From the NCBI GenBank assembly GCA_036392375.1, contig DASVYC010000043.1:1-59205 (forward strand): a stretch of DNA of 59,205 bases, written 5' to 3'. Positions within the stretch are counted from its first letter, which is position 1, and every line of letters begins with the position of its first letter. A program made the position numbers and the translations under genes. Positions 33,462 through 41,278 of the stretch are shown here, one piece after another. Source of the DNA: JAFEBO01 sp036392375. GTDB taxonomy: Bacteria > Planctomycetota > Phycisphaerae > Phycisphaerales > UBA1924. The notes under the pieces were generated by a model that saw nothing but the letters and a program-made list of their open reading frames with translations, made no database searches and was not told where the DNA came from.

Positions 33462-34949
33462 TCAGGCCGCGGCCTTCTTCGGATTGGCGACGACGATCCC
33501 GCTGGCTTCGCCGGTCCGGGCCGTCCTGAGCGCCGTCACCGCCGCCACCACCAGCTCCTGCACGCTCGCGAAGGTCGATCCCGACGCGGGCTCGTTGCTC
33601 GCCACGCCCATGCTCACCTTCAGCGTCCCGCCTCCCAGGGGCCACGTCACCACAGCCTTCTCGAACGAGAAGCGGAACTCCTCGGCGGCCTTCTGCGCGT
33701 CCTTGGCGTTGGCGCCGTAGATCACCATCGCGTAGATATCCCCGCCCAGCGTGCACACCACGCCCCCGAGCGGCGCGAAGTGTTTGCGCATCAGCATCAC
33801 GCACGAATTGATCGTCTCGTCGCCCGCGGCGGCGCCGATTTTCATGGTGGTGTTACGCAGGCCCTCCACGCCCACCTGCACCAGCGTCAGAGGTTCGTTG
33901 TTCTGCCCCGAGAGCTCAAACCCGTTCCGCAGCGCCTTGTCGAACCCGACGCGCCCCACCGCCCCCGTCAGCGGGTCGTACTGGTCCGCATCGACCAGCA
34001 GGTTCTCCAGCGTCTGCCCCGCGCCGCCGCCAGGATTGGCGGCCATCTCGATCATCTGCTTCTCGGCGGTCCGCACGATCTGCTCAGCGTCCACCGAGGC
34101 ACCGGTGTCGAGGTGCAGGTTGCGAGACATGTCCTTCGCGCCCTCGGCGATCTTCTTGATGAGCGCCTGCATGGTGTCGGACTTGATCCCGAACCACTGG
34201 TCGGCACGCTCGTACAGCTTCCGCAGCGCCGGCGCCGGATCTGCGTCGGTGAGCGCGTTGTGGGCCAGGTTTCCAAGCCCCACCAGCCGCACCAACTCGT
34301 GGTGTCCCTGGGGAGCCGCGGTCGGGCGCTCGTGGTACCGCACCGGCATGACCAGCTGATCCGGGAACTTCCACCGCTGCGCCAGCATGGCGCCGATCTC
34401 CGGGTGCTGCACCTCAAGCGCCGAAAGCTCGGCCTTCACAAGCTGCGAGTGATCGCCGCGGGTCGACTCCAGCACCTCCGCGTAGCGGAAGCCGAGCGCC
34501 CGGTGCAGCGCCACCACGCCGATGTCCTGCATGAGCCCGGCGAGGAACGCCTCGTCCGCGGTCTCGAGCTGCAGGTGATCCGCGATCACCTTCGCCGCGA
34601 CGCCCGTGTACAGCCCGCGCCGCCAGTAGCCTTGGTAATCAAACCCGTCTTCCTGCTCGCCGATCGATCCGATCAGCGAGAACGAGAGCGCAAGCGCCTT
34701 GACGGGCCCGAGGCCCAGGAGCACGATCGCCTTGTTGATGCTGCCGCAGCGCGTGGTGAGCCCGTAGAACGACGAGTTCACGGTGCGCAGAACCTTGGAC
34801 GCGAGGCCCTGGTCGTTCTGGATCGTCTGAGCAAGCTCGGGGAGTTTGACGTCCGGGTCGGCCGTGAGCTCGACCACGCGCATCGCCACCGCGGGCAGCG
34901 AGGGCAGTGAGGAGCAGCTCAGGATCTCTTCGATCAGTTCGTGGTCCAT
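33462..34949 (-). CDS. HDOD-domain signalling protein with a degenerate GGDEF domain
   Basis: A 495-residue cytoplasmic protein. Residues 5-215 are an HDOD domain (LPSLPAVAMRVVELTADPDV, DQGLASKVLRTVNSSFYGL, LMQDIGVVALHRAL), a catalytically dead relative of HD phosphohydrolases used in signalling. After a helical linker, residues 325-485 resemble a GGDEF domain: DPLTGAVGRVGFDKAL is its start, but the active-site loop reads LGGDIYAMV, so GG(D/E)EF is lost and cyclic-di-GMP synthesis is unlikely. It could still bind c-di-GMP or GTP. Divergent or adjacent genes give no clue to its pathway. Confidence 0.88.
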   Translation of the reverse strand: MDHELIEEILSCSSLPSLPAVAMRVVELTADPDVKLPELAQTIQNDQGLASKVLRTVNSSFYGLTTRCGSINKAIVLLGLGPVKALALSFSLIGSIGEQEDGFDYQGYWRRGLYTGVAAKVIADHLQLETADEAFLAGLMQDIGVVALHRALGFRYAEVLESTRGDHSQLVKAELSALEVQHPEIGAMLAQRWKFPDQLVMPVRYHERPTAAPQGHHELVRLVGLGNLAHNALTDADPAPALRKLYERADQWFGIKSDTMQALIKKIAEGAKDMSRNLHLDTGASVDAEQIVRTAEKQMIEMAANPGGGAGQTLENLLVDADQYDPLTGAVGRVGFDKALRNGFELSGQNNEPLTLVQVGVEGLRNTTMKIGAAAGDETINSCVMLMRKHFAPLGGVVCTLGGDIYAMVIYGANAKDAQKAAEEFRFSFEKAVVTWPLGGGTLKVSMGVASNEPASGSTFASVQELVVAAVTALRTARTGEASGIVVANPKKAAA

Positions 34950-34973
34950 GGCGAGTCTGCCGACGTGAGACAG

Positions 34974-35003
34974 CCGCGGCCCCCCTTAAGAGGGTGGCCG
35001 CTT
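34974..35003. other. GC-rich hairpin in the leader of the HDOD gene
   Basis: GCGGCC (34976-34981) pairs with GGCCGC (34996-35001), with an inner CCCT/AGGG stem around a TAAG loop. There is no T tract on the minus strand, so it is not a typical terminator; it may shape the HDOD leader or the end of recO transcripts. Confidence 0.4.
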
Positions 35004-35065
35004 CCCTATTTACAATCGGTAACTTCTTCTCCCAACTGAAACTGAGAAACGGTCAAGCCCTGGGT

Positions 35066-35806
35066 TCAGGACCTTTTCCGAAGCTCCGCCACCGCCAAAT
35101 CCAGTGCCGCAGCGGGCTGTCCGAGCACTTCTCGGACATACGCGGCCAGCAAAGCCACCGCCCGCACCGCCGCGTCCGTCTCCCCCGACTCCACCCCCGC
35201 CGCGTCCACCGCGTGCAGCAGCCGCACCGTCGCCGGCCGCACCCGCCACGCGTCCTCGCCCATCTCCGCCCGCACCGAGAACCCGCCCAGCCTCGGCACA
35301 AACACCCGCACCGCGTCGAGGTCGAGCTCCTTGTCCAGGCGAACATCGCGCGACAAGTCGGGTCGGTAGCCGCACTCCACGAGCGTGATCCACAGGAACC
35401 GCAGGAGTGCGGCCGCAGGAGCCGCAACTCCTTCGCTTCCGAGACTCCGCCCCCCCACCACCAACGCGTCGAACATCGCCTCGTGCGGGTCGTGATCGCG
35501 GATCATCTGGTGCGTCAGATCCAGCATCGCCATCGCCGCGTGAAACCGGCTCAGGTCACGCCGCACGCCCGGGAAGATCTCGCTCAGGTCCCAAGCCGTC
35601 AGCGTCGCGAGCGTGTCGCCGCTCTTGAGCAGCACGCCCGCCTGCCCGCGCGTAAACAGCTCGTACCCGCCGGAGAACCGAGCGTCCTGACGCTTCGCGC
35701 CCTTGGCCAGCCCGCGCACCACGCCGAGCGACCGACAGAACAGCGACACCGTCTGGCTCGTCTCCGACCAGTCCCACACCCGGATGCAGATGGCATCATC
35801 CATCAT
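35066..35806 (-). CDS. recO: DNA repair protein RecO
   Basis: A 246-residue RecO, which with RecR loads RecA on SSB-coated gaps and anneals strands. The N-terminal OB fold begins DDAICIRVWDWSETSQTVSL and continues LGVVRGLAKGAKR, the family hallmark. The helical domain follows (LSRFHAAMAMLDLTHQMI, LLRFLWITLVECGY). The zinc-binding cysteines found in many RecO proteins are absent. The tandem ATG codons at 35806 and 35803 are both possible; longer frames upstream are non-conserved. The 5' region runs into the fabZ leader on the other strand. Confidence 0.88.
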   Translation of the reverse strand: MMDDAICIRVWDWSETSQTVSLFCRSLGVVRGLAKGAKRQDARFSGGYELFTRGQAGVLLKSGDTLATLTAWDLSEIFPGVRRDLSRFHAAMAMLDLTHQMIRDHDPHEAMFDALVVGGRSLGSEGVAAPAAALLRFLWITLVECGYRPDLSRDVRLDKELDLDAVRVFVPRLGGFSVRAEMGEDAWRVRPATVRLLHAVDAAGVESGETDAAVRAVALLAAYVREVLGQPAAALDLAVAELRKRS

Positions 35807-35837
35807 CGTGGCCACGCGAAGAGCGTAGCGATTCGCG

Positions 35838-35990
35838 AAGTCACAGAGAGAACCCAGAGAGAAGTCAGTGAGAACGCGGAGAGGCGGAGCAAGCGGAGTG
35901 TCTCGGAAAAAGCGCCGAGCCTTTGGCCATTTGCCATTTGCCCTTTCCTCCCCTGCTCCCCTGCTCCCCTGCTCCCCTCTACCCTCCCCC
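35838..35990. repeat. Repeat-rich leader of the first fabZ-like gene
   Basis: From left to right: CACAGAG/CCCAGAG words near 35841-35866 resembling one arm of the long inverted repeats; the word CCATTTGCCATTTGCCCTTT (35927-35946); then the octamer TCCCCTGC repeated at 35949-35956, 35957-35964 and 35965-35972 plus a partial copy. From 35941 to 35990 the strand is nearly pure pyrimidine and directly abuts the fabZ ATG, with no Shine-Dalgarno sequence. Confidence 0.75.
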
Positions 35991-36395
35991 ATGCACTTCT
36001 CCCTCGTCGACCGTGTGCTCGAGCAATCCGCCGACCGCATCGTCACGCTCAAGCACGTGTCGAGCGCCGAGGAGTACCTCCAAGATCACTTCCCCAGCTA
36101 CCCCGTGCTACCCGGCGTCATGATGCTCGAGGCGATGGTGCAAGCCGCGCGAAGGCTCTGCGACGCAAACCAGGCCTCGCCTCCCATGGTCCTCGGCCAA
36201 GTCCGCGCGCTCAAGTACGGCGCGTTTGTCCGCCCCGGTGCCACCCTGCGCGTGGACGTCTCGTTGCACAAGAAAAACGACGACGGCACGATCGACTTCA
36301 AGGGCGAGGGCACCCTTCTGGAACCGGGTGCCACCAGCGAACCTTCCACCGCCGTCTCCGGTCGATTCCTGCTCCGACCGGTCAGAACCGCGTAA
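35991..36395 (+). CDS. FabZ-like beta-hydroxyacyl-ACP dehydratase
   Basis: A 134-residue hotdog-fold protein. The dehydratase signature DHFPSYPVLPGVMMLEAMVQ carries the catalytic His and the Glu on the central helix, and LGQVRALKYGAFVRPGATL follows as in FabZ. It would dehydrate 3-hydroxyacyl-ACP in fatty acid synthesis or a related lipid pathway. It heads a fabZ-acpP-fabZ group on the plus strand. The start at 35991 is the only ATG ahead of the domain and is preceded by a pyrimidine-rich leader instead of a ribosome binding site. Confidence 0.85.
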   Translation: MHFSLVDRVLEQSADRIVTLKHVSSAEEYLQDHFPSYPVLPGVMMLEAMVQAARRLCDANQASPPMVLGQVRALKYGAFVRPGATLRVDVSLHKKNDDGTIDFKGEGTLLEPGATSEPSTAVSGRFLLRPVRTA

Positions 36396-36538
36396 ATCCT
36401 CGGTCACCGCCATCCCGTGACAAAACCCACCGCCGCGTGCGGCATCCATTCGCATCCTTCTCGGCTATCATCGCGTCCCAAGTCCCGATGCCCGCCTCCC
36501 TCCGTGCGCGGGCCGGGCCGCCCAAGGAAACCGCCCGA

Positions 36539-36925
36539 ATGACACGCGACGAGATCTTCTCCAAGATTCAGGAAGTGCTGGTCGACGCCCTCGCCGTCGA
36601 TGAGGAAGACGTCACCCCCACCGCTCGGCTCACCACCGACCTCGGCGCCGAGTCCATCGACTTCCTCGACATCGTCTTCAAGCTCGAACAGACCTTCGGC
36701 TTCAAGATCGCCCAGGGCGAGCTCTTCCCCGAAAACGTGAAGCAGGACCCCGAGTTCGTCAAAGAGGGCAAGGTGACCCCCAAGGGCATCGCCGCCCTCC
36801 GGGCCCGCCTCCCCCACGCCGACTTCTCGAAGTTCGAGGCCGACCCGCAGATCGCCAAGGTCGCCGAGGTCTTCACCGTCGACGCCCTCGTCACGTTCGT
36901 CGAGCGCAAGCTCGCGGCGAAGTGA
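36539..36925 (+). CDS. acpP: Acyl carrier protein with an extended C-terminus
   Basis: A 128-residue ACP; typical ones have 75-85. The phosphopantetheine-bearing Ser is in TTDLGAESIDFLDIVFKLEQ (DSL is here ESI), followed by the recognition helix. Between helix II and the last helix is an insert of roughly 40 residues (GKVTPKGIAALRARLPHADF, then FEADPQIAK). It ends VDALVTFVERKLAAK, the ordinary ACP helix IV. AAGGAAA about 10 bases upstream supports the ATG at 36539; an upstream in-frame ATG at 36488 is less likely. Sandwiched between two dehydratase-like genes, it probably serves a dedicated lipid pathway rather than bulk fatty acid synthesis (inference). Confidence 0.88.
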   Translation: MTRDEIFSKIQEVLVDALAVDEEDVTPTARLTTDLGAESIDFLDIVFKLEQTFGFKIAQGELFPENVKQDPEFVKEGKVTPKGIAALRARLPHADFSKFEADPQIAKVAEVFTVDALVTFVERKLAAK

Positions 36926-36942
36926 GTCGTCGGAAGGCATGC

Positions 36943-37140
36943 ACCACAGAGACGCAGAGACACAGAGAAAGACATTTCAACTCAAAGGGCTTCAAGGGCT
37001 GAAAGAGTTGACGAGAAGCGACACGACAGTTGAATCACGGTCTGCTCGCAGGTCTCTTGTCTTGACCCCTTCGAGTACTTTGAGCCCTTCGAGTTGAACA
37101 CTTCCTTCTGACTCTCTCCGTGTCTCTGTGCCTCCGTGGT
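36943..37140. repeat. Long imperfect inverted repeat, copy B (between acpP and the second fabZ-like gene)
   Basis: Outer arms (36943-36971 and 37112-37140) match at 24 of 29 positions when one is reversed and complemented, most mismatches still allowing G-U pairs. Inner arms CAACTCAAAGGGCTTCAAGG (from 36979) and CTTTGAGCCCTTCGAGTTGA (from 37078) are also complementary. The whole element spans 198 bases and ends 19 bases before the next ATG. It shares words and layout with copy A at 31735-31935. Confidence 0.75.
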
Positions 37141-37159
37141 TCATTCTCCTGGAACCCCC

Positions 37160-37678
37160 ATGCGCTGGATGTGGATCGATCGCGTCGTCGAGCTGGTGCC
37201 CAGGCAGCGCCTCGTCGCCGTCAAGCACGTGAGCCTCGCCGAGGAGCACCTGCACGATCACTTCCCCGCCACCGCATCGCGTCCGGCGCTCCCCGTCATG
37301 CCCGCCAGCCTGATCGTCGAGGGCTGCGCCCAGACCGCGGGCATTCTCGTCGGCCACGCCGAGGACTTCCGCGAGAAGGTCATTCTGGCCAAGATCGGCA
37401 AGTTCGAGATCAGCCGCGACGCCCTGCCGGGGCACACGCTCCGCTACACCGCCACCATCCGCCAGATGGACAAGGTCGGTGCCTCCACCGTCGGCACGAT
37501 CGAGCTCATCGAGCACACCGCCGGCGGCTCACACGCCACCACCATCGGCTCCATCGATCTGATGTTCAGCCACCTCGACAACAACATGTCCGGGCAAGAG
37601 TTCCCCGAGCACAACTTCGTCTTCGGCGAGTCGTTCCGCACCCTGCTCGCCAGCAGCGGCATCAGCGGGAACTGGTGA
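37160..37678 (+). CDS. Second FabZ/FabA-like hotdog dehydratase
   Basis: A 172-residue hotdog protein. It starts MRWMWIDRVVELVPRQRLVA and contains DHFPATASRPALPVMPASLI, a dehydratase motif with a five-residue insert between HFP and PVMP, followed by VEGCAQTAGILVG with the catalytic acid on the helix. The C-terminal 35 residues (MSGQEFPEHNFVFGESFRTL) are outside the FabZ core. It probably works with the nearby ACP and FabZ-like protein. Its 3' end overlaps the convergent DUF5658-like gene by 17 bases. The start follows the inverted repeat copy B. Confidence 0.8.
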   Translation: MRWMWIDRVVELVPRQRLVAVKHVSLAEEHLHDHFPATASRPALPVMPASLIVEGCAQTAGILVGHAEDFREKVILAKIGKFEISRDALPGHTLRYTATIRQMDKVGASTVGTIELIEHTAGGSHATTIGSIDLMFSHLDNNMSGQEFPEHNFVFGESFRTLLASSGISGNW

Positions 37679-38051
37679 CGCCGCGCCAGGCCAGCGGCTC
37701 AAGCGTGATCGATGGATTCGTCTTGATCACGCCCAGCCGGGCCGCCGCGAGCTGGCCCGCCCCCACCGCGACGGGGAACGCGCTGATCACGATCGCGGCC
37801 GCCACGAGCCGCGTGCCGGTCGTCGCACGCAGGCGCCCCACGACCTCGCAGATCATGAGCACCAGCCCCACGCACACGAATTTCAGCGTGATCAGGCCGT
37901 AGAGATCGAACATCCGCAGGAACCAGTTGGCGATCCCGTTAAGCTCGATCCCGCCCAGACGCAGGATCGCGTACGTGCAGCACACATCCAGCACGGCGAG
38001 CACCACAAGCCACGAATACCCGCGTGGATACAGAATCGGTTCGCGGAACAT
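37662..38051 (-). CDS. Small membrane protein, DUF5658-like
   Basis: A 129-residue protein with three or four transmembrane helices: SWLVVLAVLDVCCTYAILRL, ITLKFVCVGLVLMICEVVG and LVAAAIVISAFPVAVGAG. The first helix with its DVCCTYAILRLGGIELNGIAN run resembles the DUF5658 pattern (aspartate in helix 1, then GG-E-N). Function unknown. It lies downstream of aroDE on the same strand, 81 bases beyond that stop, and overlaps the convergent fabZ-like gene. Confidence 0.7.
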   Translation of the reverse strand: MFREPILYPRGYSWLVVLAVLDVCCTYAILRLGGIELNGIANWFLRMFDLYGLITLKFVCVGLVLMICEVVGRLRATTGTRLVAAAIVISAFPVAVGAGQLAAARLGVIKTNPSITLEPLAWRGVTSSR

Positions 38052-38132
38052 ACAACGCCTCCGCAGCCTTGACGGGCCCCAGCTTGAGCGAGCGGTTCGG
38101 TTGCCTTCAGTGCGGTCAGAAAACCCGCTCGC

Positions 38133-39950
38133 TCACGCTCGGGGCTCGCTCAAGACCTTCTCGATCAACTCGATCGGCGCGTCGTTTCCGGTCCACGCTT
38201 TCGACTGCTCCGCTGCCTGCCGCACGAACATCGTCGCCCCTTCGATGACCCGCCAGCCCACGCGTTTCGTCTCACGCACCAGAGGCGTTTCCCGGGGGTT
38301 GTACACCGTCTCCAATACGACGGTGCCTTCGCCACAGTTGCCAGATTCCGCGACTGCCGTCACCGGGATCGGGCACCCTTCCGGGTCCGGCCCGCCCTTC
38401 ATGCCCACGGGTGTGCACTGCACGAAGGCGTCGCCGCGGAAAGCGGCCAATTGATCAAGACTCGCCGCGGCAATCAATGCCTGCGACGGCACCGCCGGGG
38501 CCTGGAAGGCCTCGCCCCCGCCAGAGGCAGGGCTGCTCAGGGGGCGGGGCCTTCCAGGCCCGGCGCCAGCCTTCCTCAGAGCCTCATTCAACTCCAAGGC
38601 CAACGTCTCGGCCTTCGCGCTATTGCGATTGAAAATCGTCACCCGGGCCCCAGCCACAGCCAACCCGAACGCGATGCCGCGGGCCACGCCGCCCGCCCCC
38701 ACCACCGCGACGTGCTTGCCCTCAAGCGTGCCCAAAGCCTCGCGCAACGGCCCCACCGCCGCCGGCACATCGGTATTGAACACCCGCGCTCTCACAACGC
38801 GCGATCCCTCACCGCTCACCTCGCGCTCGATCACGAGAGAGTTCGCCGAACCCGTCAACAGCGACACCGCGTCCAGCGACCACACGCCCGCTTCGCTCTT
38901 GAACCGCTCGAGCGCGAAGCGAACCAGATTCTCTTTATGCGGCAGCGTCACACTCGCGCCGCTGAAGTCCAGCCGCGGATCATCGATGAGCGCACCCAGC
39001 GTCGCCTTGAAGTTCGTGTACGTCGCCTCCGCGCGGGCGCTGTCACCGAGTTCCTTGTTCTCGGCATCCGCGCTCGGAACCGGCAGCGGCAGGTACACGC
39101 CGTCATGACCGTTCACTTCGAACACGGCGTTGTGCACCAGCGGCGAGAGGCTGTGCCCCACCGGCCAGCCGATCACGCCGTAAACCTTGGTCGTCGGCTT
39201 GATCGAGCGGAAGCAATAGAGATCGAGCAACTCCGATACCGTCGGCTGCCCCGGCGCCGTGGTCGCTGTCGGTCGCAGACTCGCGAACGTGAGAAACCCG
39301 CCGAACTTCGGCGCCAGCACGCGGCTCATCAACCCGAACTCGCCCATGCCCAGCGCAATCGTCGGCCGATCGCGCTGCGTCAGAATCTCGAAGAGCTCGA
39401 GATTGTCCCGCAGCGACCGCGCGCGGAACGCAAGCTTTGTCACTTTCGCCGCGGGCTGCTGCCGCGCCAGCAGCAACCGGCGCGTGAGGTCCGCGGGGCG
39501 TTGCTGGAAGTCGTGCATCGAGAGAATCAGGCCGGTCGACACCGTCCGCTGCTGCTCGCTGTGATCAACCGCGAGATTCACCTTCTGCTTGATGTTCTCG
39601 GATCTCGTGTACGCCGCGAGTTCAATATCCAGATACCGCGGCGGCGTCTCGTTCTTGCCCTCCGCCGTGCCGAGCCGCTCGTACAGCGACACCCGATCCG
39701 TCTCGTCGCCGTCGTACCCACCGCCCTCGCTCGCGCTGCGGCACGTCACGATCGCCGGCAGCACCGACTGATGCACGAGACGCAGAATCTCCCGCGTCTG
39801 CCGCCCCGGATCAGCCTCCGTGTGCCCGCCGTCGAAGAACTCGTCGATGCGGAACTCGACAATGTCAGCCCCGAGCGACTGCGCCGCCGCCGCGTCGGCT
39901 AGGGCGGCGTCGATGTAGTGGACCACGATGGGAACGCAGAGCAGAGTCAC
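38133..39950 (-). CDS. aroDE: Bifunctional 3-dehydroquinate dehydratase (type I) / shikimate dehydrogenase
   Basis: A 605-residue fusion for two successive shikimate steps. Residues 1-250 are type I AroD, with Schiff-base Lys172 in KVTKLAFRARS and His146 in LSMHDFQ. Residues 255-600 are AroE, with VYGVIGWPVGHSLSPLVHNA, catalytic Lys339 in GASVTLPHKEN, and the NADP motif VAVVGAGGVARGIAFGLAVA plus NRNSAKAE. Residues about 462-488 (PGRPRPLSSPASGGGEAFQA) are encoded by an intergenic-type repeat inserted in frame after the NADP fold. The GTG at 39950 overlaps the stop of the upstream flavoprotein gene as GTGA. aroB lies at 19618. Confidence 0.95.
   Translation of the reverse strand: MTLLCVPIVVHYIDAALADAAAAQSLGADIVEFRIDEFFDGGHTEADPGRQTREILRLVHQSVLPAIVTCRSASEGGGYDGDETDRVSLYERLGTAEGKNETPPRYLDIELAAYTRSENIKQKVNLAVDHSEQQRTVSTGLILSMHDFQQRPADLTRRLLLARQQPAAKVTKLAFRARSLRDNLELFEILTQRDRPTIALGMGEFGLMSRVLAPKFGGFLTFASLRPTATTAPGQPTVSELLDLYCFRSIKPTTKVYGVIGWPVGHSLSPLVHNAVFEVNGHDGVYLPLPVPSADAENKELGDSARAEATYTNFKATLGALIDDPRLDFSGASVTLPHKENLVRFALERFKSEAGVWSLDAVSLLTGSANSLVIEREVSGEGSRVVRARVFNTDVPAAVGPLREALGTLEGKHVAVVGAGGVARGIAFGLAVAGARVTIFNRNSAKAETLALELNEALRKAGAGPGRPRPLSSPASGGGEAFQAPAVPSQALIAAASLDQLAAFRGDAFVQCTPVGMKGGPDPEGCPIPVTAVAESGNCGEGTVVLETVYNPRETPLVRETKRVGWRVIEGATMFVRQAAEQSKAWTGNDAPIELIEKVLSEPRA
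38493..38566. repeat. Inverted pair of GGGGCCTTCCAGGCCCC-type elements inside aroDE
   Basis: GCCGGGGCCTGGAAGGCCTC (from 38494) and GGGGCGGGGCCTTCCAGGCC (from 38541) are inverted copies of the family otherwise seen between genes (2167-2187, 7351-7450). They are about 28 bases each with roughly 18 bases between, so the coding RNA could form one long hairpin. The block keeps the aroDE frame open. Confidence 0.85.
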
Positions 39951-41278
39951 GGGACGAGTGTAGTGGACAACCCGTTCGCCGCGCCGCACCCCGCGACGTA
40001 GCCGCTCGCCCATGCCCATTGGAAATTGAACCCACCGATGCGTCCGTCCACATCGCAGATCTCGCCGCAGAGGTGCAGCCCCGGACACACGCGGCTTTCC
40101 ATCGTTTCAAGGTGAATCTCACTCAGCGGCACGCCGCCGGCCGTGACCTCAGCAAACAGGTAGCCGCGATCGCCGGTGATCGGAAGTTCCAGTTCAGTGA
40201 TCGCCGCGGCAAGCGCTCGGCGTTTGTCCTTCGGCATCGTCGCCAACGACGCGTTGAGCTCAAGTCCAACGCTCGCTGCGAGAGCCGTAAGCACACGCTC
40301 GGGTAACTTGCCTTCGAGCGAGCGACGCAGCGTCGTGCCGCCGCGGCGGCCCTCGGCGGCGAGGAACGCGTCGAGCCCGTCGAGCGATTCTCCCGGTATC
40401 CAATTCATCACCAGCCGCGGCGGGTCGTGGGGATTGTCCAATTTCTCCGCCGTGTAGTAGCGGCTCATGTCGAGCACGCTCGGGCCGCTGAGGCCGAAGT
40501 GGGTCACGAGCGTCGAGTTGGTGAACGACTGCAGCTTCTTGCCGGACTTGGCGCGGAGTTCGAGGGTCGCGGGCAACGTGACGCCGCTGAGGGTGGTGAG
40601 CCAGTGGTCCTTGGGGATCGTCAGCGGCACAAGCGCGGGGAACACGCGCGGGGTGATGGAGTGGCCGAGCGACATGGCGATCTCGTGACCGTGGCCATCA
40701 GAGCCGGTCTTGGGAAGGCTCTTGCCGCCGGTGGCGAGGATGATCTTGCGCGCGAGCAGCTCGCCGCGTGAGTGTTCCACGAGGAACAGATCCCCGTTTG
40801 TGCGCACAACGCTGACTCTGTGCGCGGTGAGCAGCGAGACGCCGGCATCGGAAGCGGCACCGAGCAACGCGTCGAGCACCGTGTGGGCGTCGTCGGTGGT
40901 TGGGAAGAGCTTGCCGGTCTCTTCGCGCTTGAGGTCGACGCCGCGTTCGCGGAAGAACTGGACGGTCTGCGGCACGTCGAAGCGGCGCAGCACCTTCTTG
41001 ATCGCGTTACGGCTGCTGCCGGCATACGCGGATTCGTCCACGGCGTGGTGGGTGACGTTGCAGCGCCCGCCGCCGGCGACGAGGATCTTGGCGCCGACCT
41101 TGGTGGCGCCGTCGAGGGCGAGGACGGACGCCGCTCGTTTGCGCTCGGGGCTCGTTGAGGCCCGGAGTGTGCGGGCGGCCCAGATGGAGGCGAAGAGGCC
41201 GGCGGCACCGGCACCGATGATGGCGATGTCACATCGAGCGGACACGACCGGAGAGTACGGGACCTCCCTACTCGTCAC
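39947..41278 (-). CDS. HI0933/BaiN-family NAD(P)/FAD-dependent oxidoreductase
   Basis: A flavoprotein of up to 443 residues. The FAD motif CDIAIIGAGAAGLFASIWA, the family block KILVAGGGRCNVTH, GKLFPTTDDAHTVLDALL, ATGGKSLPKTGSDGHGHEIA and the C-terminal GLHLCGEICDVDGRIGGFNF (with FQWAWASGYVAG) identify the HI0933 group. Members reduce diverse substrates and many lack a known role. A short insert after the first helix (LRASTSPERKRAAS) is unusual. GTG at 41278 overlaps the upstream DUF418 gene by 11 bases; a GTG at 41245 that starts just before the FAD motif is equally possible. Confidence 0.88.
   Translation of the reverse strand: MTSREVPYSPVVSARCDIAIIGAGAAGLFASIWAARTLRASTSPERKRAASVLALDGATKVGAKILVAGGGRCNVTHHAVDESAYAGSSRNAIKKVLRRFDVPQTVQFFRERGVDLKREETGKLFPTTDDAHTVLDALLGAASDAGVSLLTAHRVSVVRTNGDLFLVEHSRGELLARKIILATGGKSLPKTGSDGHGHEIAMSLGHSITPRVFPALVPLTIPKDHWLTTLSGVTLPATLELRAKSGKKLQSFTNSTLVTHFGLSGPSVLDMSRYYTAEKLDNPHDPPRLVMNWIPGESLDGLDAFLAAEGRRGGTTLRRSLEGKLPERVLTALAASVGLELNASLATMPKDKRRALAAAITELELPITGDRGYLFAEVTAGGVPLSEIHLETMESRVCPGLHLCGEICDVDGRIGGFNFQWAWASGYVAGCGAANGLSTTLVP

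Noticed and set aside
33462..34949. An active diguanylate cyclase
   Set aside because: The GGDEF loop reads GGDIY, so the catalytic Glu/Phe are lost.
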